Of a DNA stretch of 19,181 bases, positions 1-7,440 are shown in pieces. Numbering within the stretch: the first letter of the stretch is position 1; each line of letters begins with the position of its first letter. Source of the DNA: Collinsella aerofaciens (GTDB taxonomy: Bacteria > Actinomycetota > Coriobacteriia > Coriobacteriales > Coriobacteriaceae); assembly GCA_021639365.1 (NCBI GenBank), contig JAJXHK010000037.1, forward strand, positions 1-19,181. The letters are read 5' to 3'. Under the pieces are notes generated by a model. It was not told the origin of the DNA. It saw only the letters and a program-made list of their open reading frames with translations, and ran no database searches. The translations under genes and the position numbers were made by a program.

Positions 1-42
1 TTCTTCTTTGTGCGAAAAGGGGACATCGAGCTCGGTGCGCAT
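1..42 (-). CDS. 5' end of a minus-strand gene, possibly a DUF5710-type small domain protein (partial)
   Basis: Only 14 codons are visible before the window edge; they read MRTELDVPFSHKEE. An ATG at 42 is preceded by AAGGAG at 48-53, five bases away, which is a good ribosome binding site. The peptide resembles the opening of DUF5710-like domains, which tend to start with a leucine-aspartate-valine-proline segment followed by lysine- and glutamate-rich residues. That resemblance is a recollection of the family and 14 residues cannot prove it. The gene lies downstream of the tRNA-Val terminator on the same strand, so it is probably expressed from its own promoter in 54-239, where I could not pick out a convincing one. 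Confidence 0.45.
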   Translation of the reverse strand, partial: MRTELDVPFSHKEE

Positions 43-239
43 GGCGGCTCCTTGGTGCTGCAGGTGCAAGTGACTCAAGGATACCGCAGGGTGTGGACGT
101 TGTGGCGTTTTGCCGAGAAGCTGCGGCTCAGATGGGTTCGAGACGCGTTGGCCTCGGCCTCGGTGGCTATTGACGCGGTTTTGTGCATGGGCAGGATGGT
201 TGCTTGGGCGGTTGGAACTGCCAGCGGATTTAGCGACAT

Positions 240-276
240 AAAACAAAACAGCCCAGAGGACATAGCCTCTGAGCTG
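240..276 (-). terminator. Rho-independent terminator of tRNA-Val
   Basis: On the minus strand an 11-bp stem (276-266 with 259-249, one G-U pair) closes a 6-base loop and is followed by a T-rich run (248-240, TTTTGTTT plus T). It begins 9 bases after the tRNA CCA end, so it fits as the terminator of a single-gene tRNA unit. Confidence 0.85.
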
Positions 277-284
277 CGAACATT

Positions 285-359
285 TGGTGGGCGTTAGAAG
301 ATTTGAACTTCTGACCTCTTCCGTGTCAGGGAAGCGCTCTCCCCCTGAGCTAAACGCCC
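285..359 (-). tRNA. tRNA-Val (anticodon GAC), 3' CCA encoded
   Basis: The minus strand folds into a complete cloverleaf. The 7-bp acceptor stem is GGGCGTT with AACGCCC. The D arm carries GCTC/GAGC, and the anticodon stem is CTTCC/GGAAG with loop CTGACAC, giving anticodon GAC. The variable loop is AGGTC and the T arm is AGAAG/CTTCT with loop TTCAAAT. The discriminator base is A and the CCA tail is encoded. GAC reads the valine codons GUC and GUU. The gene has its own promoter upstream and a strong terminator downstream, so it is a monocistronic unit divergent from the transporter gene at 649. Confidence 0.97.
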
Positions 360-388
360 GATCAAGGGTGCGCAAGCGCGCAAGGGAT

Positions 389-433
389 AATATAACGGAG
401 CCTGAACTCGGTGGCAAGAACATTTTTAAAAAT
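389..433 (-). promoter_or_regulatory. Promoter of tRNA-Val with AT-rich UP-like element
   Basis: Reading the minus strand, TTGCCA (417-412) is followed by a 17-base spacer and TATATT (394-389). Immediately upstream of the -35 lies a palindromic A/T block, ATTTTTAAAAAT (422-433), in the position of an UP element. A strong sigma-70-type promoter with an UP element is expected for a stable RNA gene. Transcription would start around 382, about 23 bases before the mature tRNA 5' end, leaving a short leader for RNase P. Confidence 0.7.
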
Positions 434-648
434 CGCTTACATTGTGGAATTCGGGGGTCTTGTCATATCCATTTCAAAAGAGCCTGCTGCCGCGATTTGG
501 CTGTCGCATAATGCAAGGCCGTTGCGGTATCGAGCTATGGAAAGACGCCTGCGGAATTGTCCTACCGATAAACGGACAAGCCTCCAGCTGGTGCCTTCGC
601 CGTGGTAAGGTAAGCCGAATTGTTTCCAGGCTGCTTCGAGGGAGTGGA
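434..648. other. Spacer between tRNA-Val promoter and the EamA transporter gene
   Basis: No gene is seen here. The frame of the downstream transporter stays open back to an ATG at 442, but that upstream stretch has no ribosome binding site and no transporter-like sequence. A small hairpin, TTGTCC (557-562) with GGACAA (574-579), is present. CATAAT at 507-512 could be a -10 box, but it lacks a convincing -35. I tried the consensus cores I remember for cobalamin, TPP, guanidine, fluoride and c-di-GMP riboswitches and found no match. Confidence 0.5.
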
Positions 649-1671
649 ATGAGCAAAGAGCGTGTCGAGCAGGTCGAAGGCGCAGGGGCTTCGGTGCCGA
701 TGACCGATATATCGAACATTGATGTGCCCGAGGGCACCGATGAGCTCAGCCGTAGCACCCGCCGCGCTTGGCGCGAGCGCCTGAACAGCGCTTCGACGCG
801 CAAGATGATCACGGGTGTCTTGGCTACGCTGGTGGGCGGTTCGTTTTGGGGCTTCTCGGGCACCAGCGCGAGTTTTCTGTTCGATACCTACCACGTCGAC
901 ACCTTGTGGCTTATGAGCGTGCGTCAGATTCTCGCCGGCCTACTCTTTATGGCCGTGGTTGTTACGCACGACCGCGAGCGCCTGGTTAAGCTCTGGACCA
1001 CACCCGCCGATCGCAAGCAGCTGCTGCTCTTTACCGCCTTTGGTCTGCTGTTCAACCAGTTTTGCTATCTTTCGGCCGTGCGCCTGACGAACGCCGGAAC
1101 CGCGACGGTGCTCCAGTGCCTGCAGCTCGTTATCATCATGGGCTACACCTGCGTGACCGATCGCCGCATGCCGCGTACTCGCGAAGTCGTCGGCATTGGC
1201 CTGGCTCTGGGTGGAACCTTTTTAATCGCCACCGGCGGCGACCCCACCAGCCTGAATATCTCGCCACTCGGCCTGATCGCGGGTCTTATGTGTGCGGTCA
1301 GCGCCACGTGTATGGCGGTGATTCCCGCCAAGATCCTGCCCGAATACGGCAGCCCCATCGTCACGGGCTCGGCAATGCTCACGGCAGGCGTGGTCTCGTG
1401 TGTCTTCGTGCAGCCCTGGGCGCATATGCCGGCGCTCGACGCTGCCGGCGTCGAGGCGCTCGCGGTGTTCGTGGTTATCGGCTCGTTTTTTGCTTACATG
1501 CTCTATATGCAGGGCGTTAAGGACATCGGCTCGGTGCGTGCGAGTCTCATCGGAACTGTGGAGCCGGTTTCGGCGACCATCACCAGCGCCGTTATGCTGG
1601 GCACGGTGTTTTTGCCGACCGACCTTATCGGCTTTGCCATGATCATCGTGATGATGTTCCTCACGGTGTAG
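649..1671 (+). CDS. EamA-family (DMT superfamily) transporter
   Basis: This is a predicted inner-membrane permease of 340 residues. A charged cytoplasmic N-terminal tail of about 52 residues is followed by roughly ten hydrophobic segments arranged as two EamA repeats. The first repeat contains the recognisable stretch SAVRLTNAGTATVLQC. The second contains GSVRASLIGTVEPVSATI, which matches the usual 'P-x-x-A' end region of this family. The common glutamate in the last LGE motif is replaced (MLGTVF). The substrate cannot be told from sequence; family members export or import amino acids, drugs or metabolites. The start at 649 is preferred because GAGGGAG (638-644) lies four bases upstream; the frame extends back to 442 but without a ribosome binding site. 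The protein ends directly after the last hydrophobic helix, without the usual short polar tail. It appears to be a single-gene unit. Confidence 0.88.
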   Translation: MSKERVEQVEGAGASVPMTDISNIDVPEGTDELSRSTRRAWRERLNSASTRKMITGVLATLVGGSFWGFSGTSASFLFDTYHVDTLWLMSVRQILAGLLFMAVVVTHDRERLVKLWTTPADRKQLLLFTAFGLLFNQFCYLSAVRLTNAGTATVLQCLQLVIIMGYTCVTDRRMPRTREVVGIGLALGGTFLIATGGDPTSLNISPLGLIAGLMCAVSATCMAVIPAKILPEYGSPIVTGSAMLTAGVVSCVFVQPWAHMPALDAAGVEALAVFVVIGSFFAYMLYMQGVKDIGSVRASLIGTVEPVSATITSAVMLGTVFLPTDLIGFAMIIVMMFLTV

Positions 1672-1740
1672 CTGGCGCCGCCGCCAAGACAGAAAAGGTG
1701 TTGTGCCACATTTTCGCCAATTGATGTCCGTGTCTGGAGT

Positions 1741-1769
1741 TTAGCTGTCGATGCTCAAAATGCCATAAA
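1741..1769 (+). promoter_or_regulatory. Putative promoter of the DUF4012 gene
   Basis: TTAGCT (1741-1746) and CATAAA (1764-1769) are separated by 17 bases, and a TG dinucleotide one base before the -10 gives it an extended -10 form (TGC-CATAAA). Both boxes are weak matches to consensus. Transcription would start near 1776, leaving a leader of about 45 bases before the ATG at 1821. Confidence 0.4.
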
Positions 1770-1820
1770 CTAGTAACGTTATGGGCTTTTTCATTGCGAC
1801 TCAATTGCGAGGATTTCTTT

Positions 1821-4133
1821 ATGGCTGGTAATCACTTTAAGGGCAGCGATAGCGGCCGTCCTGCAGTTCCGCCGCGTCCGAACGGGGCTGGTAAAGCCGG
1901 CACGCCGGGCGGCGCTGGACAGGGCGGTTCCGGTAAGCGCGTGTCCCCGGGAGAGACGGCGATGTTTACCGCTCTGTACGAGCAGTCTCAAAAGGCAAAA
2001 AAGACCGGCCGTGCAAGAGGGAATGTCTTTGCGGGCGGTGCAACCTCCACGTCGCAGCCGAGCGGGGCTCCTTCGGCACCTGAGAACAATGCAGGTGCTG
2101 CCAACGCCGCGAATGCCGCCGGCAACGTTAATGCCGGCAAGGCCGCCAACAATACTCCCTCTGCCGGTGGCGCGGGGCTTACGGGTAGCCTTGGCACGAT
2201 CTACACCGGCGCCTCCGAGACTGGCACGTTCGCCCGCCTGGATGATAGCGGTGCCGAGTTTGCGGGCTCGGGTTCCAAGGAAGATTATTACGATTTTGGC
2301 TTGAACTACGGTAGCGACGCTTCGTCGAGTTCGACCTCTGACGGCCTGGTCCGTCATCGCCATCGCAAGGGCGAGCGCAAAAAGCGTCACACCGGCGCCA
2401 TTATTGCCGCTGTAGTCGCGGTGCTTCTCGTTGCGCTTGGCGCAAGCGGCTTTATGCTGCTTAACTCGGCAAAGACCGTAAAGAGTGAAGCGAAGGAGGC
2501 CGTCGAGATTGTCGGTGGCCTTAAGGACAAGGTCACGTCGGGCGATTTTTCGACGCTGCCTGACGACGCGAAGAAGATCGATGAACTTTGCGACAGCATG
2601 AAGGCGGAGACCTCGAGCCCGCTGTGGACGGCGGCTTCGTTTATCCCGGTGTATGGCAGCGATATCAATGCGGCCCGCACCATGATCGACGCCCTGTCCG
2701 ATGTCTCGAGCAATGCGCTGGTTCCCATGGCCGATAACCTTTCGCAGGCCACGCCCGGCAAGCTGTTCCAGGACGGCATGATTAACGTGTCCGCGCTGCA
2801 GGCGGTCGCCGATTCGCTTTCCAGCAGCTCGAAGGTGTTCAAGAGCGCCAACGAGAAGATCCAGGGCATTGGCGATACTCATATTTCTCAGGTGACCGAG
2901 CTGGTCGATAAGGCCAAGGACGGCTTTGCCACCCTCAACGGCGCGGTTGACGCGGCGGAGAAGGTCGCCCCCGTCCTTCCGCAGATGCTCGGCGCCAACG
3001 GCCAGACGCGCAACTACCTTGTGTACGCCATGAACAACGTCGAGATTCGTGCCTGCGGCGGCTTTGGCGGTTCGCAGGGCCTGATTTCGGTCACCGACGG
3101 CCAGATGTCGATTGGCGAGTTTGTTCCCCGCATTGGACTCAGCGAGGATGAGGCAGTCGAGAGCGTCGACGAAGAGGATGAGGCGCTGTTCGGCAACCAC
3201 AGTAACCTGTACAACTCGGGCAATACCTATTCGCCTGATTGGCCCCGCAACTCGCAGCGTGTCGCGGCCCTGTGGAAATCTCAATATGGGCAGGACGTTG
3301 ACGGCGTCGTGGGTATCGACCCGGTGTTCTTGCAGTACCTGCTGGGCCTGGTCGGTAACGTGTCACTGCCCGACGGAACGGTTGTCGACGGCACCAACGC
3401 CGCAAAGGTCCTCATGCACGATGTGTACTGGAACTATCCGGTCGAGGAGTCTGACGGCATCTTTGCATCCGTCGCCAGCGCTGCCTTCGACAAGATCCTT
3501 GGCGGTATCGGCGATGTCGATGTTGCGAAGCTTGTCAGCGCCGTTGAGCGCGGTGCCGAAGAGGGCCGCCTGATCGCGTGGATGAGAAACGATGATGAGC
3601 AGAATGCCATCAAAGAGACGGGCATTGACGCTTCGCTGCCCGATCCGGATGACCCGAGTGCCGATCCTGTTGCCGGCGTTTACTTTAACAACCTGAGCTT
3701 CTCCAAGCTCGACTGGTACCTGAACGCCGATACGCAGATTGGCCAGGGCGTGAAGAACGGCGACGGCACGTGCTCCTATCGCATCACCGTTACCCTGACG
3801 AACATCATGACGCAGGAGGAGGCCGGCAAACTGCCCGACTACGTCGCGGCGAGCGCGCCCGATGCCGCGCGCGACGACGAACGCCTGAATGTCTCACTGT
3901 TTGCCCCGACGGGCGGCAACATCAGTGACCTTACGGTTGAGGGCACCCAGTTTGGTCTTGGCGCCGCTACGTGGCATGGAATCCCCTTCTATTCGGGCAC
4001 CGTTGACCTGCATGCTGGCGAGACGACGACGATCGCGTATACGCTGACCACGTCGGCCGAGGCGGGGGACAAGCCGCTTACGCTGCGTCAGACTCCTACA
4101 TGCCAGGCGGCTCGCGACAGCGCGTCGGCGTAG
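1821..4133 (+). CDS. Membrane-anchored DUF4012 domain protein
   Basis: The predicted protein has 770 residues. Residues 1-180 are low complexity, rich in Ala, Gly, Asn, Ser and Pro, and probably disordered. A strongly basic His/Arg/Lys patch (about 175-190) precedes one transmembrane helix (about 193-215), so the N-terminus should be cytoplasmic and the large C-terminal part outside the membrane. The extracellular part contains the DUF4012 signature around residues 395-425: a YLVYAMNN stretch, then a conserved glutamate-arginine, then GGFGGSQG. DUF4012 proteins are found in Gram-positive cell envelopes, often near polysaccharide genes, and their biochemical role is not established. The start is the ATG at 1821 with GAGGA at 1809-1813; a TTG nine codons earlier is in frame but has no ribosome binding site. 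glmM follows on the same strand behind a hairpin, which fits an envelope theme but does not prove a link. Confidence 0.85.
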   Translation: MAGNHFKGSDSGRPAVPPRPNGAGKAGTPGGAGQGGSGKRVSPGETAMFTALYEQSQKAKKTGRARGNVFAGGATSTSQPSGAPSAPENNAGAANAANAAGNVNAGKAANNTPSAGGAGLTGSLGTIYTGASETGTFARLDDSGAEFAGSGSKEDYYDFGLNYGSDASSSSTSDGLVRHRHRKGERKKRHTGAIIAAVVAVLLVALGASGFMLLNSAKTVKSEAKEAVEIVGGLKDKVTSGDFSTLPDDAKKIDELCDSMKAETSSPLWTAASFIPVYGSDINAARTMIDALSDVSSNALVPMADNLSQATPGKLFQDGMINVSALQAVADSLSSSSKVFKSANEKIQGIGDTHISQVTELVDKAKDGFATLNGAVDAAEKVAPVLPQMLGANGQTRNYLVYAMNNVEIRACGGFGGSQGLISVTDGQMSIGEFVPRIGLSEDEAVESVDEEDEALFGNHSNLYNSGNTYSPDWPRNSQRVAALWKSQYGQDVDGVVGIDPVFLQYLLGLVGNVSLPDGTVVDGTNAAKVLMHDVYWNYPVEESDGIFASVASAAFDKILGGIGDVDVAKLVSAVERGAEEGRLIAWMRNDDEQNAIKETGIDASLPDPDDPSADPVAGVYFNNLSFSKLDWYLNADTQIGQGVKNGDGTCSYRITVTLTNIMTQEEAGKLPDYVAASAPDAARDDERLNVSLFAPTGGNISDLTVEGTQFGLGAATWHGIPFYSGTVDLHAGETTTIAYTLTTSAEAGDKPLTLRQTPTCQAARDSASA

Positions 4134-4170
4134 GATTTTTCTGGTAGCGCAGATAATCGAGTACCATTTT

Positions 4171-4204
4171 GGGGCGGACAGGCAATCTGTTCGCCCCTAT
4201 TTTG
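4171..4204 (+). terminator. Terminator-like hairpin directly upstream of the glmM ribosome binding site
   Basis: An 11-bp stem (4171-4181 with 4187-4197, one G-U pair) with a 5-base loop is followed by TATTTTG. It has the form of an intrinsic terminator for the DUF4012 transcript. It sits only eight bases before the glmM Shine-Dalgarno sequence. TACCAT at 4162-4167 could be a -10 box with a poor -35 (TTCTGG, 4139-4144). In that case the hairpin would be the 5' end of the glmM mRNA rather than, or as well as, a terminator. Confidence 0.75.
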
Positions 4205-4216
4205 TAAGGAGAGCGC

Positions 4217-5548
4217 ATGAAGTACTTTGGCACCGACGGCTTTCGCGGTGAGGCCAACGTTGGGCTGACGGTAGAGCACGCTTATAAGATTGGCCGTTTT
4301 GTGGGCTGGTATTACGGCGCTAACCGCGAGCGCAAGGCGCGCGTCATCGTGGGTAAGGACACACGCCGCTCGAGTTATATGTTCGAGGCGGCGCTGGTGA
4401 GTGGCCTGGTCGCGAGCGGTGCGGACGCCTATATGCTGCACGTGATCCCCACGCCGGGCGTAGCGCATCAGACCGTGGAAGGCTGCTTCGATTGCGGCAT
4501 CATGATCAGCGCGAGCCACAACCCGTTTTGCGATAACGGCATTAAGCTCGTCAACAGCGACGGTTTTAAGATGGACGAGGACGTACTGGAGCTCATCGAG
4601 GACTACATCGATGGCAAGAGCGAGGTGCCGCTGGCCACGGGCAACCACATCGGCGCCACGGTGGACTACATGCAGGGCCGCAACCGCTACATTGCCTCGC
4701 TCATCGCCAGCGCGAACTTTTCGCTGCAGGGCGTCAAGATCGGTCTCGACTGCGCCAACGGCTCGGCGTCCTCGGTGGCCAAGCCGGTGTTCGATGCGCT
4801 CGGTGCCGACGTGCGCGTGATCAACGCCGCGCCCGACGGATTTAACATCAATGTGGACTGTGGCTCCACGCATATGGAGCGCCTACAGCGCCACGTGGTG
4901 GAGCAGGGCCTGGACGTGGGCTTTGCCTACGACGGCGATGCCGACCGCTGCCTGGCCGTGGACGAGCGCGGCCGCGTGGTCGACGGCGACCAGATCCTGT
5001 ACGTGTGCGGTGTGTATCTGAACAAGCACGGTCGCCTTTCGGGCGGTACCGTGGTGCCGACGATTGCCAGCAACTTTGGCCTGATCAAGTCGCTGGAGCT
5101 TGCCGGCCTGAGCGCCGTGACCAGTGGCGTGGGCGACCGTCACGTGTATGCCAAGATGCGCGAGGGCGGTTACAGCCTGGGCGGCGAGCAGACGGGCCAT
5201 ACGATCTTTGGCGATATCGAGCGCACGGGCGACGGCATTATGACCTCGCTGCGCGTGATGGAAGTGATCCGCGCCGAGCGCGAGACGCTCTCGCAGCTCA
5301 CGGCTCCGTGCAAGCTGCTACCGCAGGCGCAGGTGGCCGTGCGCGTGGCGGACAAGGACGCCGCGCTCGAGAACATGGGCGTGCAGAACGCCATCGCCGA
5401 GGCCGAGGCTGCGCTGGCGGGCGAGGGCCGCGTGCTGGTGCGCAAGAGCGGAACCGAGTCAGTGATTCGCGTTTTGGCCGAAGCCCCCGACCAAACAGCT
5501 GCCGACGCAGCCATGAAGCGCATCGCCAACGCACTGGAGGCTCTGTAG
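4217..5548 (+). CDS. glmM: Phosphoglucosamine mutase GlmM
   Basis: GlmM converts glucosamine-6-phosphate to glucosamine-1-phosphate in the cytoplasm, on the path to UDP-GlcNAc and peptidoglycan. The protein has 443 residues, the normal length for GlmM. It opens with KYFGTDGFRG, typical of the family. The active-site loop ISASHNP puts the phosphoserine at Ser100. The Mg-binding loop DGDADR is at 239-244, the sugar-recognition loop GGEQTGH is around 322-328, and the phosphate-binding loop RKSGTES starts at 409. All key residues are present, so the enzyme should be active. The start has TAAGGAG at 4205-4211, five bases before ATG. The gene stands alone between an upstream hairpin and a downstream palindrome cluster; the often linked cdaA/ybbR genes are not adjacent. 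Confidence 0.97.
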   Translation: MKYFGTDGFRGEANVGLTVEHAYKIGRFVGWYYGANRERKARVIVGKDTRRSSYMFEAALVSGLVASGADAYMLHVIPTPGVAHQTVEGCFDCGIMISASHNPFCDNGIKLVNSDGFKMDEDVLELIEDYIDGKSEVPLATGNHIGATVDYMQGRNRYIASLIASANFSLQGVKIGLDCANGSASSVAKPVFDALGADVRVINAAPDGFNINVDCGSTHMERLQRHVVEQGLDVGFAYDGDADRCLAVDERGRVVDGDQILYVCGVYLNKHGRLSGGTVVPTIASNFGLIKSLELAGLSAVTSGVGDRHVYAKMREGGYSLGGEQTGHTIFGDIERTGDGIMTSLRVMEVIRAERETLSQLTAPCKLLPQAQVAVRVADKDAALENMGVQNAIAEAEAALAGEGRVLVRKSGTESVIRVLAEAPDQTAADAAMKRIANALEAL

Positions 5549-5578
5549 TTACGCGGTTTTACCAAACCGCGTAACTAC
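5545..5578. repeat. 15-bp perfect palindrome overlapping the glmM stop codon
   Basis: The arms 5545-5559 and 5564-5578 are perfectly complementary around a 4-base loop (TACC). The left arm contains the UAG stop codon of glmM. There is no T-run on either side, so this is not a standard intrinsic terminator. In RNA it would put the stop codon inside a very stable stem. Confidence 0.8.
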
Positions 5579-5590
5579 TCGACGCTGCAA

Positions 5591-5688
5591 ACGCCCCTAA
5601 GCGGCAATCTGACGTTCAATTTCAAGGGCGCGACCAGAAGGTCAGCGCCCTTTCATTTCACGTCACCTTGCTCGCTTAGGGTCGTTTT
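5591..5688. terminator. Long imperfect palindrome between convergent genes, probable bidirectional terminator
   Basis: Two arms of about 45 bases (5591-5635 and 5640-5685) are complementary over most of their length. The core is an uninterrupted 8-bp stem (5624-5631 with 5645-5652) joined by a one-base bulge to a 4-bp stem closed by an AGAA loop. The core is followed on the plus strand by TTTCATTTC, and the full element by TTTT (5685-5688). It can serve as the transcription stop for glmM and, less clearly, for the opposing carboxypeptidase gene. A further small imperfect hairpin (5692-5716, GCCAA/TTGGC with TGAC/GTCA) follows. Confidence 0.65.
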
Positions 5689-5753
5689 CGCTGACGTTGC
5701 CAAGACATTGGCGTCAACATAGTTGGCGTTGGCGATGGCGTGCTGGTCATTCC

Positions 5754-7295
5754 TTACAGCTCGTACAGCGTGGTGAACTTGTCCTGCAGGTAGCTGCAGT
5801 AGTAGCGGGCGTCAAAGGCCATGCCGCAGGCGCCCTTGATGAGCTCCGGCGCGTCCTTGGCGCGACCCCACTGCCAAATGTGCTCGCCCAGCCAGGCACG
5901 GACCGGTGTCAGATCGCCGCTCGCACAGGCGCCGTTGAGGTCGACACCGTCGCGGCACATGGCCGGCACAAACATGGCGTCGTAGGCGCTGCCCAGCGCA
6001 TAGGTGGGGAAGTAGCCAAACGAACCGCCGCTCCAATGCGTATCCTGCAGGCAGCCGTGCGTGTCGTCGGGAACTGGAATGCCCAGGTACTCGTCCATAA
6101 AGCGATTCCAAAGCACGGGGATGTCCTTGGCCGTGGCTTCGCCGGCAAACAGCATACGCTCAATCTGGTAGCGCACCATAATATGCAGCGGATAGGTGAG
6201 CTCGTCGGCCTCGGTGCGGATCAACGACGGCTGCGCGATGTTCACGGCGCGGTAGAGCGTGTCTTCGTCGACGTCGCCGTAGACCTCGGGCGCGTGACGA
6301 CGCAGCACCTCGAGCAGCGGGCCCATAAAGGCGCGGCTGCGACCAACGGTGTTCTCAAAGAAGCGGCTCTGGCTCTCGTGGATGCCCATGGAGGTGCCGC
6401 CCTCCAAGCACGTGCGCGCATAGGCGGGATTGACGCCCAGCTCGTACATGGTGTGCCCCGCCTCGTGGATGATGCTGTAGACGTTGGAGATGCAGTCGTC
6501 CTCGTAGATGTGCGTCGCGATGCGCGCATCACCCACGGCAAAGCCCTCGCTAAACGGATGCTCGGTAAAGGCAAGCGTGGTGTCGTCCAGGTCCAGGCCG
6601 ACAAGCTTCATAAGGTCGAAGCTCATGGCGCGCTGGGCAGCCTCGGGCACGCGGGCGTGCAAAAAGTCGGCAGCCGGCTGCTGGCCGCGCTCGCCGATGG
6701 CGTGCACGAGCGGCACGACCGTGGCCTTGACCTCATCGCAAAACGCATCGAAGCTCTTGGCGGAAAGGCCGCGCTCGTACTGGTCGAGCCAAACGTCGTA
6801 TGGATCGCGCTTGGGGTCCATGAGCTCGGCCTGATGCTTAAGTTGGGCGACGATTCTGTCCACATAGGTCTCAAAGCTCGCCCAGTCGTTGGCTGCCTTG
6901 GCCTTGTGCCACACGGCGTCCGCCTCGCAGGTGAGTCTGGTCCAGGCCTCGGCCTCCTCGGTGGGAATGGCGCTTGCCTCGCGCTGGTCGCGGCCGAGCA
7001 CGCGGATCTCGTCGAGCAGCTGCGGGTCGTCGATCTTGCCGCCGGCGACGGTCTCGCGTGCCAGCGAGCGCACAAGCTCAACAGACTTTTTACTGGTCAG
7101 GAGCTTGTGATGTTCACCGGCAAGGGTGCCCATGGCATCGGCGCGCGCTGCGGCACCGTTGGCGGGGGCAATGGTCGCGCCGTCAAACTCGGCAATCTTG
7201 AGCAGGTACTCGCGAGTCCACAGCTTGCCTTCGAGCTTGCGGAGCTTCTTGATGCTCTTGCCCGCCTTGGCCTTCTTATCGAGTTTCTTTCCCAT
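5754..7295 (-). CDS. M32 family metallocarboxypeptidase (carboxypeptidase Taq type)
   Basis: This is a predicted cytoplasmic zinc carboxypeptidase that trims amino acids from peptide C-termini. The protein has 513 residues, close to the roughly 500 of the M32 family. The zinc site is intact: HEAGH at 277-281, with the catalytic Glu278, and the third ligand Glu307 in the family motif GIHESQSRFFEN. Just before HEXXH is the family motif GDARIAT, in place of the more usual D-x-R-I-T. The later YPLHIMVRYQIE stretch also fits the family. No signal peptide is present; the N-terminus is lysine-rich. The start at 7295 has AAGGA at 7303-7307, seven bases upstream. The gene is convergent with glmM and divergent from the pheST leader. 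No clear promoter was found between 7296 and 7415 on this strand. Confidence 0.93.
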   Translation of the reverse strand: MGKKLDKKAKAGKSIKKLRKLEGKLWTREYLLKIAEFDGATIAPANGAAARADAMGTLAGEHHKLLTSKKSVELVRSLARETVAGGKIDDPQLLDEIRVLGRDQREASAIPTEEAEAWTRLTCEADAVWHKAKAANDWASFETYVDRIVAQLKHQAELMDPKRDPYDVWLDQYERGLSAKSFDAFCDEVKATVVPLVHAIGERGQQPAADFLHARVPEAAQRAMSFDLMKLVGLDLDDTTLAFTEHPFSEGFAVGDARIATHIYEDDCISNVYSIIHEAGHTMYELGVNPAYARTCLEGGTSMGIHESQSRFFENTVGRSRAFMGPLLEVLRRHAPEVYGDVDEDTLYRAVNIAQPSLIRTEADELTYPLHIMVRYQIERMLFAGEATAKDIPVLWNRFMDEYLGIPVPDDTHGCLQDTHWSGGSFGYFPTYALGSAYDAMFVPAMCRDGVDLNGACASGDLTPVRAWLGEHIWQWGRAKDAPELIKGACGMAFDARYYCSYLQDKFTTLYEL

Positions 7296-7414
7296 ACCTA
7301 TATCCTTGATCTCGCAGGTCGAGCGCCACGGGTGGGCGTGCGGCCAGTTTGCACAGCTACCTGCCTTGTACCCAGTGCGAACAAAACGGAACGCGGCGAT
7401 GTGCTCGCGAAATG

Positions 7415-7423
7415 TGTTATCCT
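7415..7423 (+). promoter_or_regulatory. Putative extended -10 promoter of the pheST T-box transcript
   Basis: TGT-TATCCT (TG at 7415-7416, -10 at 7418-7423) is an extended -10 element. The -35 region 17 bases upstream (GGCGAT) is poor. Transcription from about 7430 would begin just before the T-box stem I, which is what the leader requires. Confidence 0.5.
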
Positions 7424-7440
7424 ATAGCCCAATGCGTTGA

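Noticed and set aside
442..648. An N-terminal extension of the EamA transporter
   Set aside because: It lacks a ribosome binding site, does not look like transporter sequence, and the ATG at 649 has GAGGGAG upstream.
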